This document shows positions 50,301 to 62,555 of a DNA stretch of 64,000 bases, one piece after another; the first letter of the stretch is position 1; each line of letters begins with the position of its first letter. This stretch comes from Mastigias papua (Eukaryota > Cnidaria > Scyphozoa > Rhizostomeae > Mastigiidae), in contig OZ025274.1 in NCBI GenBank assembly GCA_964019165.1, forward strand, positions 6,774,368 to 6,838,367, in the 5' to 3' direction. The position numbers and the translations under genes are program-made. The notes under the pieces were generated by a model. That model made no database searches and was not told the origin of the DNA. It saw only the letters and a program-made list of their open reading frames with translations.

Positions 50301-53300
50301 CTGTCATTCGAACACATATCATTCACTCTAATTTCCCAGTTACTACAGGTGTGCTATGGCTACTGAAAGGTTTCTGTTTGTCTGATAAATGTTGTTCAGG
50401 AATGGTGGACGTCAATAGCACTCTTATCTCTGATTGTTCTGATGACCATTATAGTGCGTGCACTCGCCAACTTGTGAGACCAGTAGTTGTTGTGGCGATA
50501 TAGACAGTAGTACAGTTGCATGTAAGTGTATAGGTGCGATGTTATGAAGTGATTGGATAAGTTGATGTTGCTGTTGTCAGTTCTTGAGTGAGCATTGAAG
50601 GTGTATCTATCCATTTCAATTTCCCGTCATTCGAACACGTACCATTCACTTCATCAGTCACTCTAATTTCCTAGTTATTACAGGTGTGCTATGGCTACTG
50701 AAAGTTTTCTGTTTGTCTGATAAATGTTGTGCGGGAAGTCTAGACGAGAATAGTGTTCTTATCTCTGATTGTTCTGATGATCATTATAGTGCGTGTGGTC
50801 GCCAACTTGTGAGACCAGTAGTTGTTGTGGCGATATAGACAGTAGTGCAGTTGCATGTAAGTGTATAGGTGCGATGTTATGAAGTGATTGGATAAGTTGA
50901 TGTTGCTGTTGTCAGATCTTGAGTGAGCATTGAAGGTGTATCTATCCATGTCAATTTCCCGTCATTCGAACACGTACCATTCACTTCATCATTCACTCTA
51001 ATTTCTTAGTTATTACAGGTGTGCTATGGCTACTGAAAGTTTTCTGTTTGTCTGATAAATGTTGTGCGGGAAGTCTAGACGACAATAGTGTTCTTATCTC
51101 TGATTGTTCTGATGATCATTATAGTGCGTGTGGTCGCCAACTTGTGAGACCAGTAGTTGTTATGGCGATATAGACAGTAGTGCAGTTGCATGTAAGTGTA
51201 TAGGTGCGATGTTATGAAGTGATTGGATAAGTTGATGTTGCTGTTGTCAGTTCTTGAGTGAGCATTGAAGGTGTATCTATCCATGTCAATGTCCTGTCAT
51301 TCGAACACATATCATTCACTCTAATTTCCCAGTTACTACAGGTGTGCTATGGCTACTGAAAGGTTTCTGTTTGTCTGATAAATGTTGTTCAGGAATGGTG
51401 GACGACAATAGCACTCTTATCTCTGATTGTTCTGATGACCATTATAGTGCGTGTACTCGCCAACTTGTGAGACCAGTAGTTGTTATGGCGATATAGACAG
51501 TAGTACAGTTGCATGTAAGTGTATAGGTGCGATGTTATGAAGTGATTGGATAAGTTGATGTTGCTGTTGTCAGTTCTTGAGTGAGCATTGAAGGTGTATC
51601 TATCCATTTCAATTTCCCGTCATTCGAACACGTACCATTCACTTCATCAGTCACTCTAATTTCCTAGTTATTACAGGTGTGCTATGGCTACTGAAAGTTT
51701 TCTGTTTGTCTGATAAATGTTGTGCGGGAAGTCTAGACGAGAATAGTGTTCTTATCTCTGATTGTTCTGATGATCATTATAGTGCGTGCACTCGCCAACT
51801 TGTGAGACCAGTAGTTGTTATGGCGATATAGACAGTAGTGCAGTTGCATGTAAGTGTATAGGTGCGATGTTATGAAGTGATTGGATAAGTTGATGTTGCT
51901 GTTGTCAGTTCTTGAGTGAGCATTGAAGGTGTATCTATCCATGTCAATGTCCTGTCATTCGAACACATATCATTCACTCTAATTTCCCAGTTACTACAGG
52001 TGTGCTATGGCTACTGAAAGGTTTCTGTTTGTCTGATAAATGTTGTTCAGGAATGGTGGACGACAATAGCACTCTTATCTCTGATTGTTCTGATGACCAT
52101 TATAGTGCGTGTACTCGCCAACTTGTGAGACCAGTAGTTGTTATGGCGATATAGACAGTAGTACAGTTGCATGTAAGTGTATAGGTGCGATGTTATGAAG
52201 TGATTGGATAAGTTGATGTTGCTGTTGTCAGTTCTTGAGTGAGCATTGAAGGTGTATCTATCCATTTCAATTTCCCGTCATTCGAACACGTACCATTCAC
52301 TTCATCAGTCACTCTAATTTCCTAGTTATTACAGGTGTGCTATGGCTACTGAAAGTTTTCTGTTTGTCTGATAAATGTTGTGCGGGAAGTCTAGACGAGA
52401 ATAGTGTTCTTATCTCTGATTGTTCTGATGACCATTATAGTGCGTGTGGTCGCCAACTTGTGAGACCAGTAGTTGTTATTGTGATATAGACAGTAGTGCA
52501 GTTGCATGTAAGTGTGTAGTTGCGATGTTATGAAGTGATTGGATAAGTTGAGGCTAGTATTGTCAGTTCTTGAGTGAGCACTGAAGGTGTATCTATCCAT
52601 TTCAATTTCCCGTCATTCGAACACATATCATTCACTTCATCATTCACTCTAATTTCCCAGTTACTACAGGTGTGCTATGCCTACTTACAGTTTTCTGTTT
52701 GTCTGATAAATGTTGGTCAGGAATGGTGGATGGCAATAGTGGTCTTATCTCTGATTGTTCTGATGACCATTATAGTGCGTGTGGTCGCCAACTTGTGAGA
52801 CCAGTAGTTGTTATGGCGATATAGACAGTAGTGCAGTTGCATGTAAGTGTGTAGTTGCGACATTATGACGTGATTGGATAAGTTGATGTTGCTGTTGTCA
52901 GTTCTCGAGTGAGCATTGAAGGTGTATCTATCCATTTCAATTTCCCGTCATTCGAACACATACCATTCACTTCATCATTCACTCTAATTTCCTAGTTATT
53001 ACAGGTGTGCTATGGCTACTGAAAGTTTTCTGTTTGTCTGATAAATGTTGTGCGGGAAGTCTAGACGACAATAGTGTTCTTATCTCTGATTGTTCTGATG
53101 ATCATTATTGTGCGTGCACTCGCCAACTTGTGAGACCAGTAGTTGTTATGGCGATATAGACAGTAGTGCAGTTGCATGTAAGTGTGTAGTTGCGATGTTA
53201 TGAAGTGATTGGATAAGTTGAGGCTAGTATTGTCAGTTCTTGAGTGAGCACTGAAGGTGTATCTGTCCATTTCAATTTCCCGTCATTTGAACACATATCA

Positions 53301-53605
53301 TTCACTTTATCATTCACTCTAATTTCCCAGTTACTACAGGTGTGCTATGCCTACTGACAGTTTTCTGGTTGTCTGATAAGTGTTGGTCGGGAATTGTGGA
53401 CAACTGTAGCATTCTTATCTCTGAGTGTTCTGATGAACATTATAGTGAATGTGGTCGCCATCTTGTGAGACCAGTAGTTGTTATGGCGATATAGACAGTA
53501 GTGCAGTTGCATGTAAGTGTGTAATTGCGATATTATGAAGTGATTGGATAAGTTGATGTTGCTGTTGTCAGGTCTTGAGTGAGCATTGAAGGTGTATCTA
53601 TCCAT
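38340..53605. repeat. satellite array core: 335-bp monomers with 323-bp variants in higher-order units
   Basis: A fixed anchor (the CAT of GGTGTATCTATCCAT; complement of an ATG) recurs at 38674, 39009, 39344 and so on to 53605, 46 monomers in all. Spacing is exactly 335 bp up to 43364. From there to 52265 a 323-bp form alternates, lacking the 12 bp CTTCATCATTCA between two CATTCA copies. The order is 335+323 dimers (658 bp) mixed with 335+335+323 trimers (993 bp). From 52265 to 53605 all are 335 bp again. Two sequence types also alternate (GTTCAGGAATGGTGGACGAC versus GTGCGGGAAGTCTAGACGAG). Each monomer holds a 69-72 codon minus-strand open frame, probably a by-product of homogenisation. Confidence 0.98.
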
Positions 53606-54603
53606 TTCAATTTCCGGTCATTCAAATGCCGTCCATTCACTTCATGCATTCACTCTAATGTCACAGTTACTACAGGTGTGGTATGGCTACTGAAAGTTGT
53701 CTGTTTGTCTGATAAGTGTTGTTCTGAAAGTCTGGACGACAATAGCAATCTTATCTCTGATTGCTGTTATGACAAGTATATCGCTTGTAGACTTCTTATT
53801 GTGACACAAGAGGTCGTTAAAATGATATAGATCTGTTGACATTAAGTGTTTGCTACCATATTATAAAGTGACTGGATAAGTTGATGCTGCTGTTGTCATT
53901 CCTTAAGTGATCACTGAACGTGTATCTATCCATTGCAATGTCTAATCATTGGGTCTTCATCCATTCATCTTACGCATTAACTCTAATGTCACTTTGACTG
54001 CAGTTGCCCATGCCTACTGTGAATTTGCAGTATGCTGGGAAGTGTTGGTCGAATATTCTGCACAAAGATAGGTGTCTTATCTCTGATTGTTCTGGTGACC
54101 TTTATTGTGCGTGTGGTCTCCAACTTGTGAGACCAGTAGTTGTTATTGTGGTATAGACAGTAGTGCAGTTGCATGTAAGTGTGTAATTGCGATGTTATGA
54201 AGTGATTGGATAAGTTGAGGCTAGTATTGTCAGTTCTTGAGTGAGCATTGAAGGTGTATCTATCCATGTCAATTTCCCCGTTATTCGAACACATATCATT
54301 CACTTCATGCATTCACTCTAATTTCCCAGTTATTACAGGTGTGCTATGGCTACTGAAAGTTTTCTGTTTTCCTGATAAGTGTTGTTCGGAAATTCTCGAC
54401 GACAATAGCATTCTGTTCTCTGATTGCTGTGATTACAATTATATCGCTTGTAGACCTCAATGTGTGAGTCCAGAAGTTATTAAAATGATATAGATAGTGG
54501 TTCTGTTGAAATTAAGTGTTTGCTACCATATTATGAAGTGATTGGATAAGTTGATGTTGCTTTTGTCATGTCTTGAGTGATCACTGAACGTGTATTTATG
54601 CAA

Positions 54604-55180
54604 TAGAAATAATAAAGTACATTTGTAGGGTGCACATACAAATAGGAAGTTATCTGTCTATGGCGCTGTACAATGAGAAAAGTTTATGTCTTATGTAAAG
54701 TTTAGACAAATAATACCAAGTCCTCTACTTGTTAAAATCTTGATAACTGCTAAAATGAATGTTTATTAAATGAGTCTCAAGAACTAAAAGCAATTTTAAA
54801 GAAATATGTTTTCAGATTTGTCTTAAAAATATCCAAATGTGGAGATGTTTTAACATTGTTAGGCAGTATGTGCCAAAGTTTAGGAGCACAGACTGAGAAG
54901 GCTCTGACTCCATAATACTTCAATTTCGATCGTTGTTCTTGCAGGTTGATTCCATTCGCTGATCGTAATAAATAGTTTGATTTCTTCAGCTCGAGTAAAT
55001 CACAAATATAAGTTGGTGCTTCGTTGTGTAATGATTTAAAAACCATGGTCAAAACTTTGAATGCAATTCTGTATTTAATAGGCAACCAGTGCAATTTCTT
55101 TAGTCCAGGAGATATATGCTTGAATTTTGAAAGGCCAAGGATGACCCTGGCAGCAGAATTCTGGACGTTCTGCTTTACAA
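54604..55180 (-). mobile_element. 5'-truncated non-LTR retrotransposon inserted in the satellite
   Basis: Satellite sequence stops after GTGTATTTATGCAA (about 54603) and resumes at ATTCCGGTCAATGG (55181) at the matching point of the monomer, so this is a clean insertion. The inserted piece is the 3' end of a minus-strand LINE with its UTR toward low coordinates. Confidence 0.85.
54777..55179 (-). CDS. LINE reverse-transcriptase polyprotein, C-terminal fragment
   Basis: One uninterrupted minus-strand frame of about 134 codons to TGA at 54779-54777. It reads KQNVQNSAARVILGLSKFKH at the truncated upstream end, then LKKLHWLPIKYRIAFKVL, HNEAPTYICDLL, NYLLRSAN and YGVRAFSVCAPKLWHILP. This is the classic C-terminus of Jockey/CR1/L2-type elements. 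The lack of stops suggests it is younger than the other LINE pieces in this window. No RT catalytic motif is included because of 5' truncation. Confidence 0.9.
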
Positions 55181-55889
55181 ATTCCGGTCAATGGATCTCC
55201 ATTCATTCACCTCACGCATTAACTCCAATTTCATTCTGACTGCAGTTCTGCTTTGCCTACTGGAAGTGTGCTATGTGTCTGATAAGTTTTGTTTGTAAAT
55301 TCTTAATGACAATTTCGCTCGTATCTCCAATTCCTCGGGTGACTATGGTATTTCTTGTAGTCTTCATGTTGTGAGACCAGTGGTTGTTAAGGCGATATAG
55401 AACTCGTGCTTTTGAATACAAGTGTTTGCTTTGATTTTATGAAGTGATTTGATAAGTTAATGCTGCTTTCGACAGTTCTTGTTTGAGCACTGAACGTGTA
55501 TCTAGCCATTTCAATTTCCCGTCATTCGAATGCCGTCCATTCACTTCATGCATTAACTCTATTTTGACTCTGACTGCAGTTGTGCTATGGCTACTGAAAG
55601 TTTTCTGTTTGTCTGATAAGTGTTGTTCGGAAATTCTGGACGACAATAGCATTCTTATCTCAGATTGCTGTGATGACAATTATATCGCTTGTAGACGTCT
55701 AATTGTGATACGAGAGGTCGTTGGAATGATATAGATAGTGGTTCTGTTGAAATTAAGTGTTTGCTACCATATTATGAAGTGATTGGATAAGTTGAGGTTG
55801 CTTTTGTCATGTCTTGAGTGATCACTGAACGTGTATCTATCCATTACAATTTCTAATCATTGGAGCTTCATCCATTCATCTCACGCATT

Positions 55890-56160
55890 AACTCTAAATT
55901 CACTTTGACTGCACTTGCGCATTGCCCACTGTACATCTATCCATTGCAGCTGTCTGTGGTTGGATGTGCATTCATTCAGTTCACGGATGAACTCTAAATT
56001 CACTTTGAGTGCACTTGCGCATTGCCCACTGTACATCTATCCACTGCAGCTTTCTGTGATTGGATGTGCATTCATTGAGTTCACGGATGAACTCTAAATT
56101 TTACTATGAAGGCACTTCTGCATTTGTAGCTGTACATACACCCTGTTGAATCTGCATTTG
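55890..56160. repeat. 100-bp subrepeats at the satellite edge
   Basis: About 2.5 copies with a 100-bp period: GCACTTGCGCATTGCCCACT at 55911 and 56011, and TTCACGGATGAACTCTAAAT at 55980 and 56080. They are derived from part of the satellite monomer. Confidence 0.85.
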
Positions 56161-56269
56161 TTCACCTCATGATTTAACTCGCATTGGCTTCTGGATGCCG
56201 TTTGCCGCCCCATAATATGTACCCTACCGTCTTATAGATGTTATTTAAACGATATTTATATTCACTGAG

Positions 56270-56270
<1 letters not shown>

Positions 56271-56360
<90 letters not shown>

Positions 56361-56365
56361 CGTGC

Positions 56366-56402
<37 letters not shown>
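56271..56402. repeat. (GT)n microsatellite with GTGC variants
   Basis: About 130 bp of GT, with GTGCGTGCGTGCGT near 56355. Confidence 0.95.
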
Positions 56403-56404
<2 letters not shown>

Positions 56405-56619
56405 TGCGAACTTATTTTGTATCGATTCTATGCCTAGCTTACAGCAGACATATATGTACACTTACACTAATCTAAATCGATGCTAAGTAAAGCAACATAA
56501 ATAAAGTAGTATAAAAATATTTAAATGCTTTTATATCTACTGCTTTTATATCTGAGTGTGTCAGTTGTTGATTGTTGGATTTGAATTCATTCACCTCATC
56601 ATTTAACTTGCAATCCCTT

Positions 56620-59600
56620 TTCAATTCCTATGTCTATCCATAGTATCAATTCTTTTGTCCTGTAGAGTGTTATTCAAACGTATTTATCGTTTTGCGTTCC
56701 TTTTCGACGCTGAGTCGCAGAGGCAATGTCTAGTTTTCAAATAGTCTTAGGAATCACAATGAATAGCAAAGCAGATTAGTTATCTAGGAATCATACGAAA
56801 GCTGGTTAAAATTTGTCCTGCGAGTCCTTTCGATTCCTTTCATTAACTTCACTTTTTCGGTTGTTTCTCTAGTAAATCTTTAGAAGTTAATAAGCGACTT
56901 GGGTCACAATAAGAGGGGTGTGGGGTCAGAAATTTCAATGTCTCTTGTCTCTGAAATGTACAAAGCATTCATCTAAAACACGATCATGTACCTCACGAGC
57001 AGCGCAAACTCAGGGCCAAAATTAATCATCTAAACAAAATCTGCTAATATTGCACAATTTTCCAGTTCCTATTATGACAGCCCGCTTTAGTCAAAATGAC
57101 CCAGAATACCTTGTATAGGCTGATCCAATAGATAATGGTTAGGTTAGTCACGTGTATTTTGAGCCACATTTTGGCACTGAAACGGCAAATAAACTAACAT
57201 TATCTCTGGGCTTTTGGGTCGTGTTATATCACGTCATCATGTCAACCTGATGCCTCTCAATAGAATATTGAAACGTGTATGAATTTCTTTTGAGTATCAG
57301 ATTCGCGATATTCCATACATTCGACTAATTGAAGACGAATAATAGAAACAGTTGTATTGTCTTAAAATCGTTTAGTTTTACTACCTGACAGTGAAGGCTG
57401 AGGTTTGTTTCTGAAAAATGATCATATCATCTACAATTCAAAGTTTGCCACAGAGACGAAAATAATGGTAAAGCCTAGATTGTTCTTTGTCCAGCAGTAC
57501 GTGGTTCTCGCTCATGAAATTCCATACTTTTAAAGCAAGCTAAATGCAATTTATGAATCATTTGCAAAGTCAAGGGAAGAACAGCAGTTATAGAAACTTC
57601 CCCGTTATTGAATTGAACAGCATCCACTCAATAGAATGTATCCCTTCAAATGTTCTACTTAAATGTCCAAATCAGCCGATATCTATAAGTCTTTCAAACT
57701 GCGTTGAATTTAACGTAGCCAAAAGCAGAAAAAAATACAAAAGAATTCAACATATTTGCCAACTTCATATACATTATAATTTACAATGCCTAACCAGTAT
57801 GCTCATTATAGATCAAAAGCTTGTATTTCTCTCTTTCCTTACTCTTATGCTTGGAACTGCAATGCATTCCCACCCTGAATCTCTAGTCTTGCTCGTTACT
57901 ACTCCACGCTTGCTCTTATGCAGCTGCAGCCAAAATACATGAACAAAATGATATGCCTTTTTGACTATTTGATTGGTGTTGCAATTGGCTATCATCTTAA
58001 TTAAAGTACAGTATCTGCCTTTAGGGGTAGTCAGTTTCTTGGCTTTTTCCTGCTTCTTCTATGCATTCTACTGACTTATGGTGGCCCGCTTTAAAATATG
58101 TAGATGATCTTTTTATCGGTGTTTGTTTTTTCTCTAATCGGTTTCTACGTATTGTGGATGGTTTCGCGGAAAAATTTGCTGTTCACCCCCTTTCTTCTGA
58201 AGATACAGGGTTATATTCGACCTTATGGCCTGAGAATGTTAGATATAATTGAGGAACCCCTCGTAGTTTCCCATAGAAATCGGAACTATTTCCAGATTTT
58301 AGTATTGTGCGCTAAAATGAAACTTCCCATTGATGCTTTGGAAATCTTGAAAGGATATAACTGTTTTTTGTGCTTTCATTATGAAAGGAGCACCTTCTCT
58401 TTACAGTTCCACTTTCGACAGACGTAGCTGACTCAGATTGGGAATTGAATGACAGAATGTATTGTTACTGTTATCTCACCTTCCATACCCGTAACAAAAT
58501 CCATTCCTGATCAAAGTATACTTTAATTCGGACACTTTGGCAACTTAGAATTTTTCAGTTAGAGTAGTCATTGATCTGCGTTCTCACATCTTTTGCTACA
58601 CCTTGAACTTTGTTTTTTCCGAGTTTTAACGAACGCTATTCCCATCTCATATGATCTTTGTTTTGAAGCTTTTTTCCTTCTCTCTAGTTTGATTTTCTTT
58701 CATGCATTTCCCCAGTTCTACCAAGAGAGTATTACATTTTATGATTTTTACGTAGATTTTGCTAAATTATTTTCTCTCTCCCATATTTCCTATTCACTGT
58801 CTGTTAAAGATTGCCCTCCTACGTTTTACAGGGGTTTTTATGAGCTCTATGATCGTTATTTAAAGCCATTACTGTCATTAGACGCAACTGCTTTTCATGA
58901 TTGCAAGAAACAAGGTCCACTAACGGCTGTTTAACGACGACCCCAATGACAAAACATCAGCCTCATTAGCTTCGAACCTTTTCATAAACACTCTATATAT
59001 ATTTATTTACTTTATATTTGAGAGTTCGCATTTGTGGATTGTTAGTTTTACTTTTTTCTCCATTAACTAGCTACGTAGTTACTATCATCATCTCAATTTG
59101 TGAGAACTTTAAGTAGTAATTATCCTTGTGATTTCACTAAATGTTATGCCCGATACCAGTCTCTATGCTTTACACCCCTGTTTTGAAAGCACCTGTAGGT
59201 ACAATATGTACCCCATCGTCAGTATGGGAATCCTAAGACGTAGGTTCATCTCAAATTTGATATGCATATCTATGAGTGTTTCTTACTACCGTAGAAGTTT
59301 GTTAGGGCAAGTGAGAACAATGTCTCCCTTTCAATTTTGTGATGAGAAAGCCAAGGAGCCTTAACTCTTCCTGGTGCTACATCGATTTTGTGTTCTTTCT
59401 TTTAAAGGAGTAGGAGATGTTATATGTTTTATACTGAAAGTATTCCCAATCAGTTTCAGATTCATTTAAATTCTCGGTGCTAGTGCAGAAGTGTACCTCT
59501 CTTAGAAACAGGGGCATACCTCCAATGAATTATACACCATTCGATAGCTCTCGATGAGTAGACTAAGATGATACCCTTGTTTACCATATGGCGCAACATT

Positions 59601-60834
59601 TCGAGGAATTAGCCCAAAATTACGACTTACCATAAAGGGATACGGCTCCTTTTTCTCTTTAGATGGGATACGGGCAAGGGCTATTGAAATATCTTCTTTT
59701 TCATTCATATAATTTTAATAGTCGTATAAATAGATCGAGTTTACATAGTCTGCTATTACTACAGTACTAGTCTTAGCCTTAACCTTGACTCGCATCCTGG
59801 ATGACAGCAAAGTATATCTTAGCTATTAAGTATTCGCACGTATGAATAGAAGTAGTATTAGTGTATTTAAATCAATGTAGAGAAATGTCAAAAATTAAAC
59901 TTAGCGAATTTATTCATATGCTCTTAAAGTTGAATTAAATAGCAATATATGATGATTCAAAAGTTCTTGAATTTTTAATAGCAATCACGGCTTCTATTTG
60001 TTTCCTCTTTTTTGCCGCTTCTATTCAACAATTTGATGGGATATGATGCCTGTGAAATGATAGCATATTTTGACGATCTAAGTACATTTTACAGTGGGGG
60101 TTTATTGGACGAAATTTGCATGAGGAGCTCTTCATTGGTTTGATAAAATGGCATATTGTTCTTCATGTGCATACTTAGTGATTTTTAGTCCAGGTTTGAT
60201 CGAGGAGATTTGGATGTGAACTGTCTTCTACTCAGTTCTACACTACATAGAAGTTAGCAAACAATGGGGCTATATATCAAGGACCACAAAAATCCTCGTG
60301 CCGTAGGCTGCACACCTCATGGACTTATTGTCAAAAATGTGATGTTTTACGCAGAATTTGCTGTTGTTTAAATCAATTTTGCTTAAAAAAACAGGGAAAT
60401 TGTTGCCATTTAAAGATTTGGAAACTACCAAAACCTAAACTCCAAAAAACTATTCTTCTAGCTGTTCATTTCATAAATAAAAATGACGAAAAAGCTCAAT
60501 TTTCAATTTTTCTGGAGAAATGTCACACTATAGGTATGTTCTGGCAACTCAGGATATGATATAAAAGTGGACCACCAACAGCTAGATGATTTGCTGAGAT
60601 TCAAACTGCTGTAACTTTGGAAAGAGTCAAGCTTTTGATTTGATTTTTGTTTTTCTGCAATGAACTTTCTTTCTATTTCAAGGTTCATTGATGCAAATAC
60701 AAAATTTGAGGGGGGCCAAATTTCGAAATTTCCAGGCCCCAGCCCACTGGGCCCCAGGTATAGATGAGCCTCATTGAATGCAGTAAGATACATGCTTTTT
60801 TACAAGGAGCCTAGCTCAAGGCTTGGTTCCAAAA
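56620..60834. other. intergenic DNA, nothing recognised
   Basis: Several short open frames (for example 57544-57942, 58104-58427 and 58593-58934) but none resembles a known protein. No tandem or inverted repeats noticed. Confidence 0.4.
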
Positions 60835-61310
60835 GTTCATTATTTTTGGACCTCCAATGATCAAATTGTAGTACGTAAAAATGGTACAGACATAAGTCAA
60901 GCATTGACATTCAGAATTTTGCCTTAAAGTTTGGCTTTAGCTTATGACCAAAAGCACAAAGAAGGTCGGAAAGAAATTTTATGAATGTAAAAGCATAATG
61001 TCAATCAAGAAGTTTCTTGTCAATTCCATTGAAATTGTCCAATGTAATGTAATCTTCACTTGCACCTGAGTACTGTAATCGGAATTTCCCAAGTATGGTG
61101 TTGAACCACATTATTTCACTAGAATGCCAACGAGTTTTGGTTGCAAGTGGATGGGACCGACTTCCTTATCCATGATTATTTGCTGTTATAAAATTTTTCA
61201 AATTGACAAGTTCTTAGGGAATTTGCCTTTAGTAATAAAACTTCTGTAAATATTTTGCCACTCTACATGTAGGTTCCTTATACAGTGGTTCCTCATGAAA
61301 AGATGTGTAC
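60835..61310 (+). repeat. dispersed repeat, copy B (unknown family)
   Basis: Colinear with 12420-12815, same orientation, with an extra segment of about 100 bp around 61020-61120. Shared blocks include ATGGTACAGACA, CAGAATTTTGCCTT and CTCTACATGTAGGTTCCTTA. Confidence 0.7.
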
Positions 61311-61384
61311 TAGACTTCAAGACTGGACTCGTTTGTCATTTTGCAATAAACTTTTTTGTTAAATAGAGATCTTTGCTTAAGGTC

Positions 61385-61720
61385 TTATTCTTTCAGTTCG
61401 TTATTTTGTACCTCGTTCGATGACATTGGAGTTCTAAAAGCACATTAATTGCACTTTGATTTTAATTATACAATAGTATAGGGGCAAGAGAAAATTGATA
61501 CTCAGGGTTTTTCTGATAATTCTTGCTAATAACAAATTGGAAACGGATTACACTGAATTTGACTGCAATGAATGGAACCCTTCGTAATTCGATTGTAATT
61601 CGATTGCAGTAATAAAATAATCAAAATTTAAGAATTCCATATGAATTATGTTTCGAGTAGCACAAGTTCCTTTAGCCGAAATGCACGGTCCCTTGTTTGC
61701 TTCCATTTTCACCTAAAGGA
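61385..61720 (+). repeat. dispersed repeat, diverged copy C
   Basis: Follows copy B directly and shares its start (TTCGTTATTTTGTACCTC versus TTCATTATTTTTGGACCTC), a TTTTAATTATACAATAGTATAGG block comparable to copy A, and a CACAAGTTCCTTTAG block. More decayed than the other two. Confidence 0.45.
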
Positions 61721-62555
61721 TGCATGGCTTTTCACTTGACAGTGGTTTTATGACAATAATGAGATCCCCGTCAAGGAGGAAGAACAGCGCTCCACTTCCC
61801 CCCAAAACAAAGTTGAACCACTATAAAGCAGCATTGTTTCCACGGAGAGGGGGGGGGTGCTGCTCAGATAGATATTAAAAGACTTTAAGTGCTCCAAGAC
61901 TTTTAGCAGAGATTGTAGATTCCTATATAGAAAGACTACGCATAGTCAGAATGAAGTAACTAGTTTGGACACGATTACAACCAACAGAATTTATTTTGAG
62001 CTGCTTTTGTCACACAACTGTATGAGCATCAAATTTATTTCATACATGTGAAATACTTGACAGTTTGGGCTTCAGGTCGTTTCCAGTATGTTAAACAGGA
62101 GACGTGTTAAAGGATCAATAGAACCATGCGCGGAACCATGCACACACTTCGTACAAGAGTACCTAATGTTTCGCTAAGCCTCAACATTCCTAATTTTTTT
62201 CATCTGATCCTATGAATATTATCAGATTATTCCTAGATTTTAGTCTTTTCATGATTTTGAACATTAATACTCGTATAGACAATATTCTTATTCTAAAAAG
62301 TGTGTAACGAACAGTCCCCGAAGAGTTTTTATAAGAAAAAAGTTTAAAAGAAGATAAGACTCAAAAGTCCAAAATCTTTGGAAAATGTTAAGAAAATCAC
62401 GAGGCACAAGTAACAAATAATTGTGACCTCTTTTAGCCAGTTTACTCCAATAAAAGCTAAGGAAATCTTAAGAAAATTTCAGCCTCACTTCCAGGAAGAG
62501 TTAAGAAAATTGGGACTTTGACGAAAAAGTGGTTTTCTTATACAAACGTGCTCTC
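61721..62555. other. intergenic DNA, nothing recognised
   Basis: No coding content recognised. Includes a G-run near 61850. Confidence 0.4.

Larger units (their letters stand above)
53606..56165. repeat. diverged right edge of the satellite array
   Basis: Monomers continue with anchors near 53897, 54229, 54567, 55470 and 55807 but are strongly diverged. They are interrupted by a retrotransposon at 54604-55180 and pass into 100-bp subrepeats at 55890-56160. A last diverged scrap (GAATTCATTCACCTCATC) appears near 56585. Confidence 0.85.

Noticed and set aside
38456..53270. Dozens of repeated 69-72 residue proteins as a gene family
   Set aside because: They are one frame of a tandem satellite with a fixed 335/323-bp period; no ATG context, promoter or splice structure sets them apart, and amino-acid changes are frequent.
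38340..53605. CRISPR-like array
   Set aside because: The regular period is a contiguous 335-bp satellite without short repeats separated by unique spacers, in a eukaryotic genome.
56174..56486. Poly-Thr/His and poly-Cys/Val open frames
   Set aside because: Translations of the (GT)n tract in both strands.
58061..58252. YVDD-containing frame as a reverse transcriptase
   Set aside because: KYVDDLFIG is the only resemblance; no neighbouring RT motifs in any frame.
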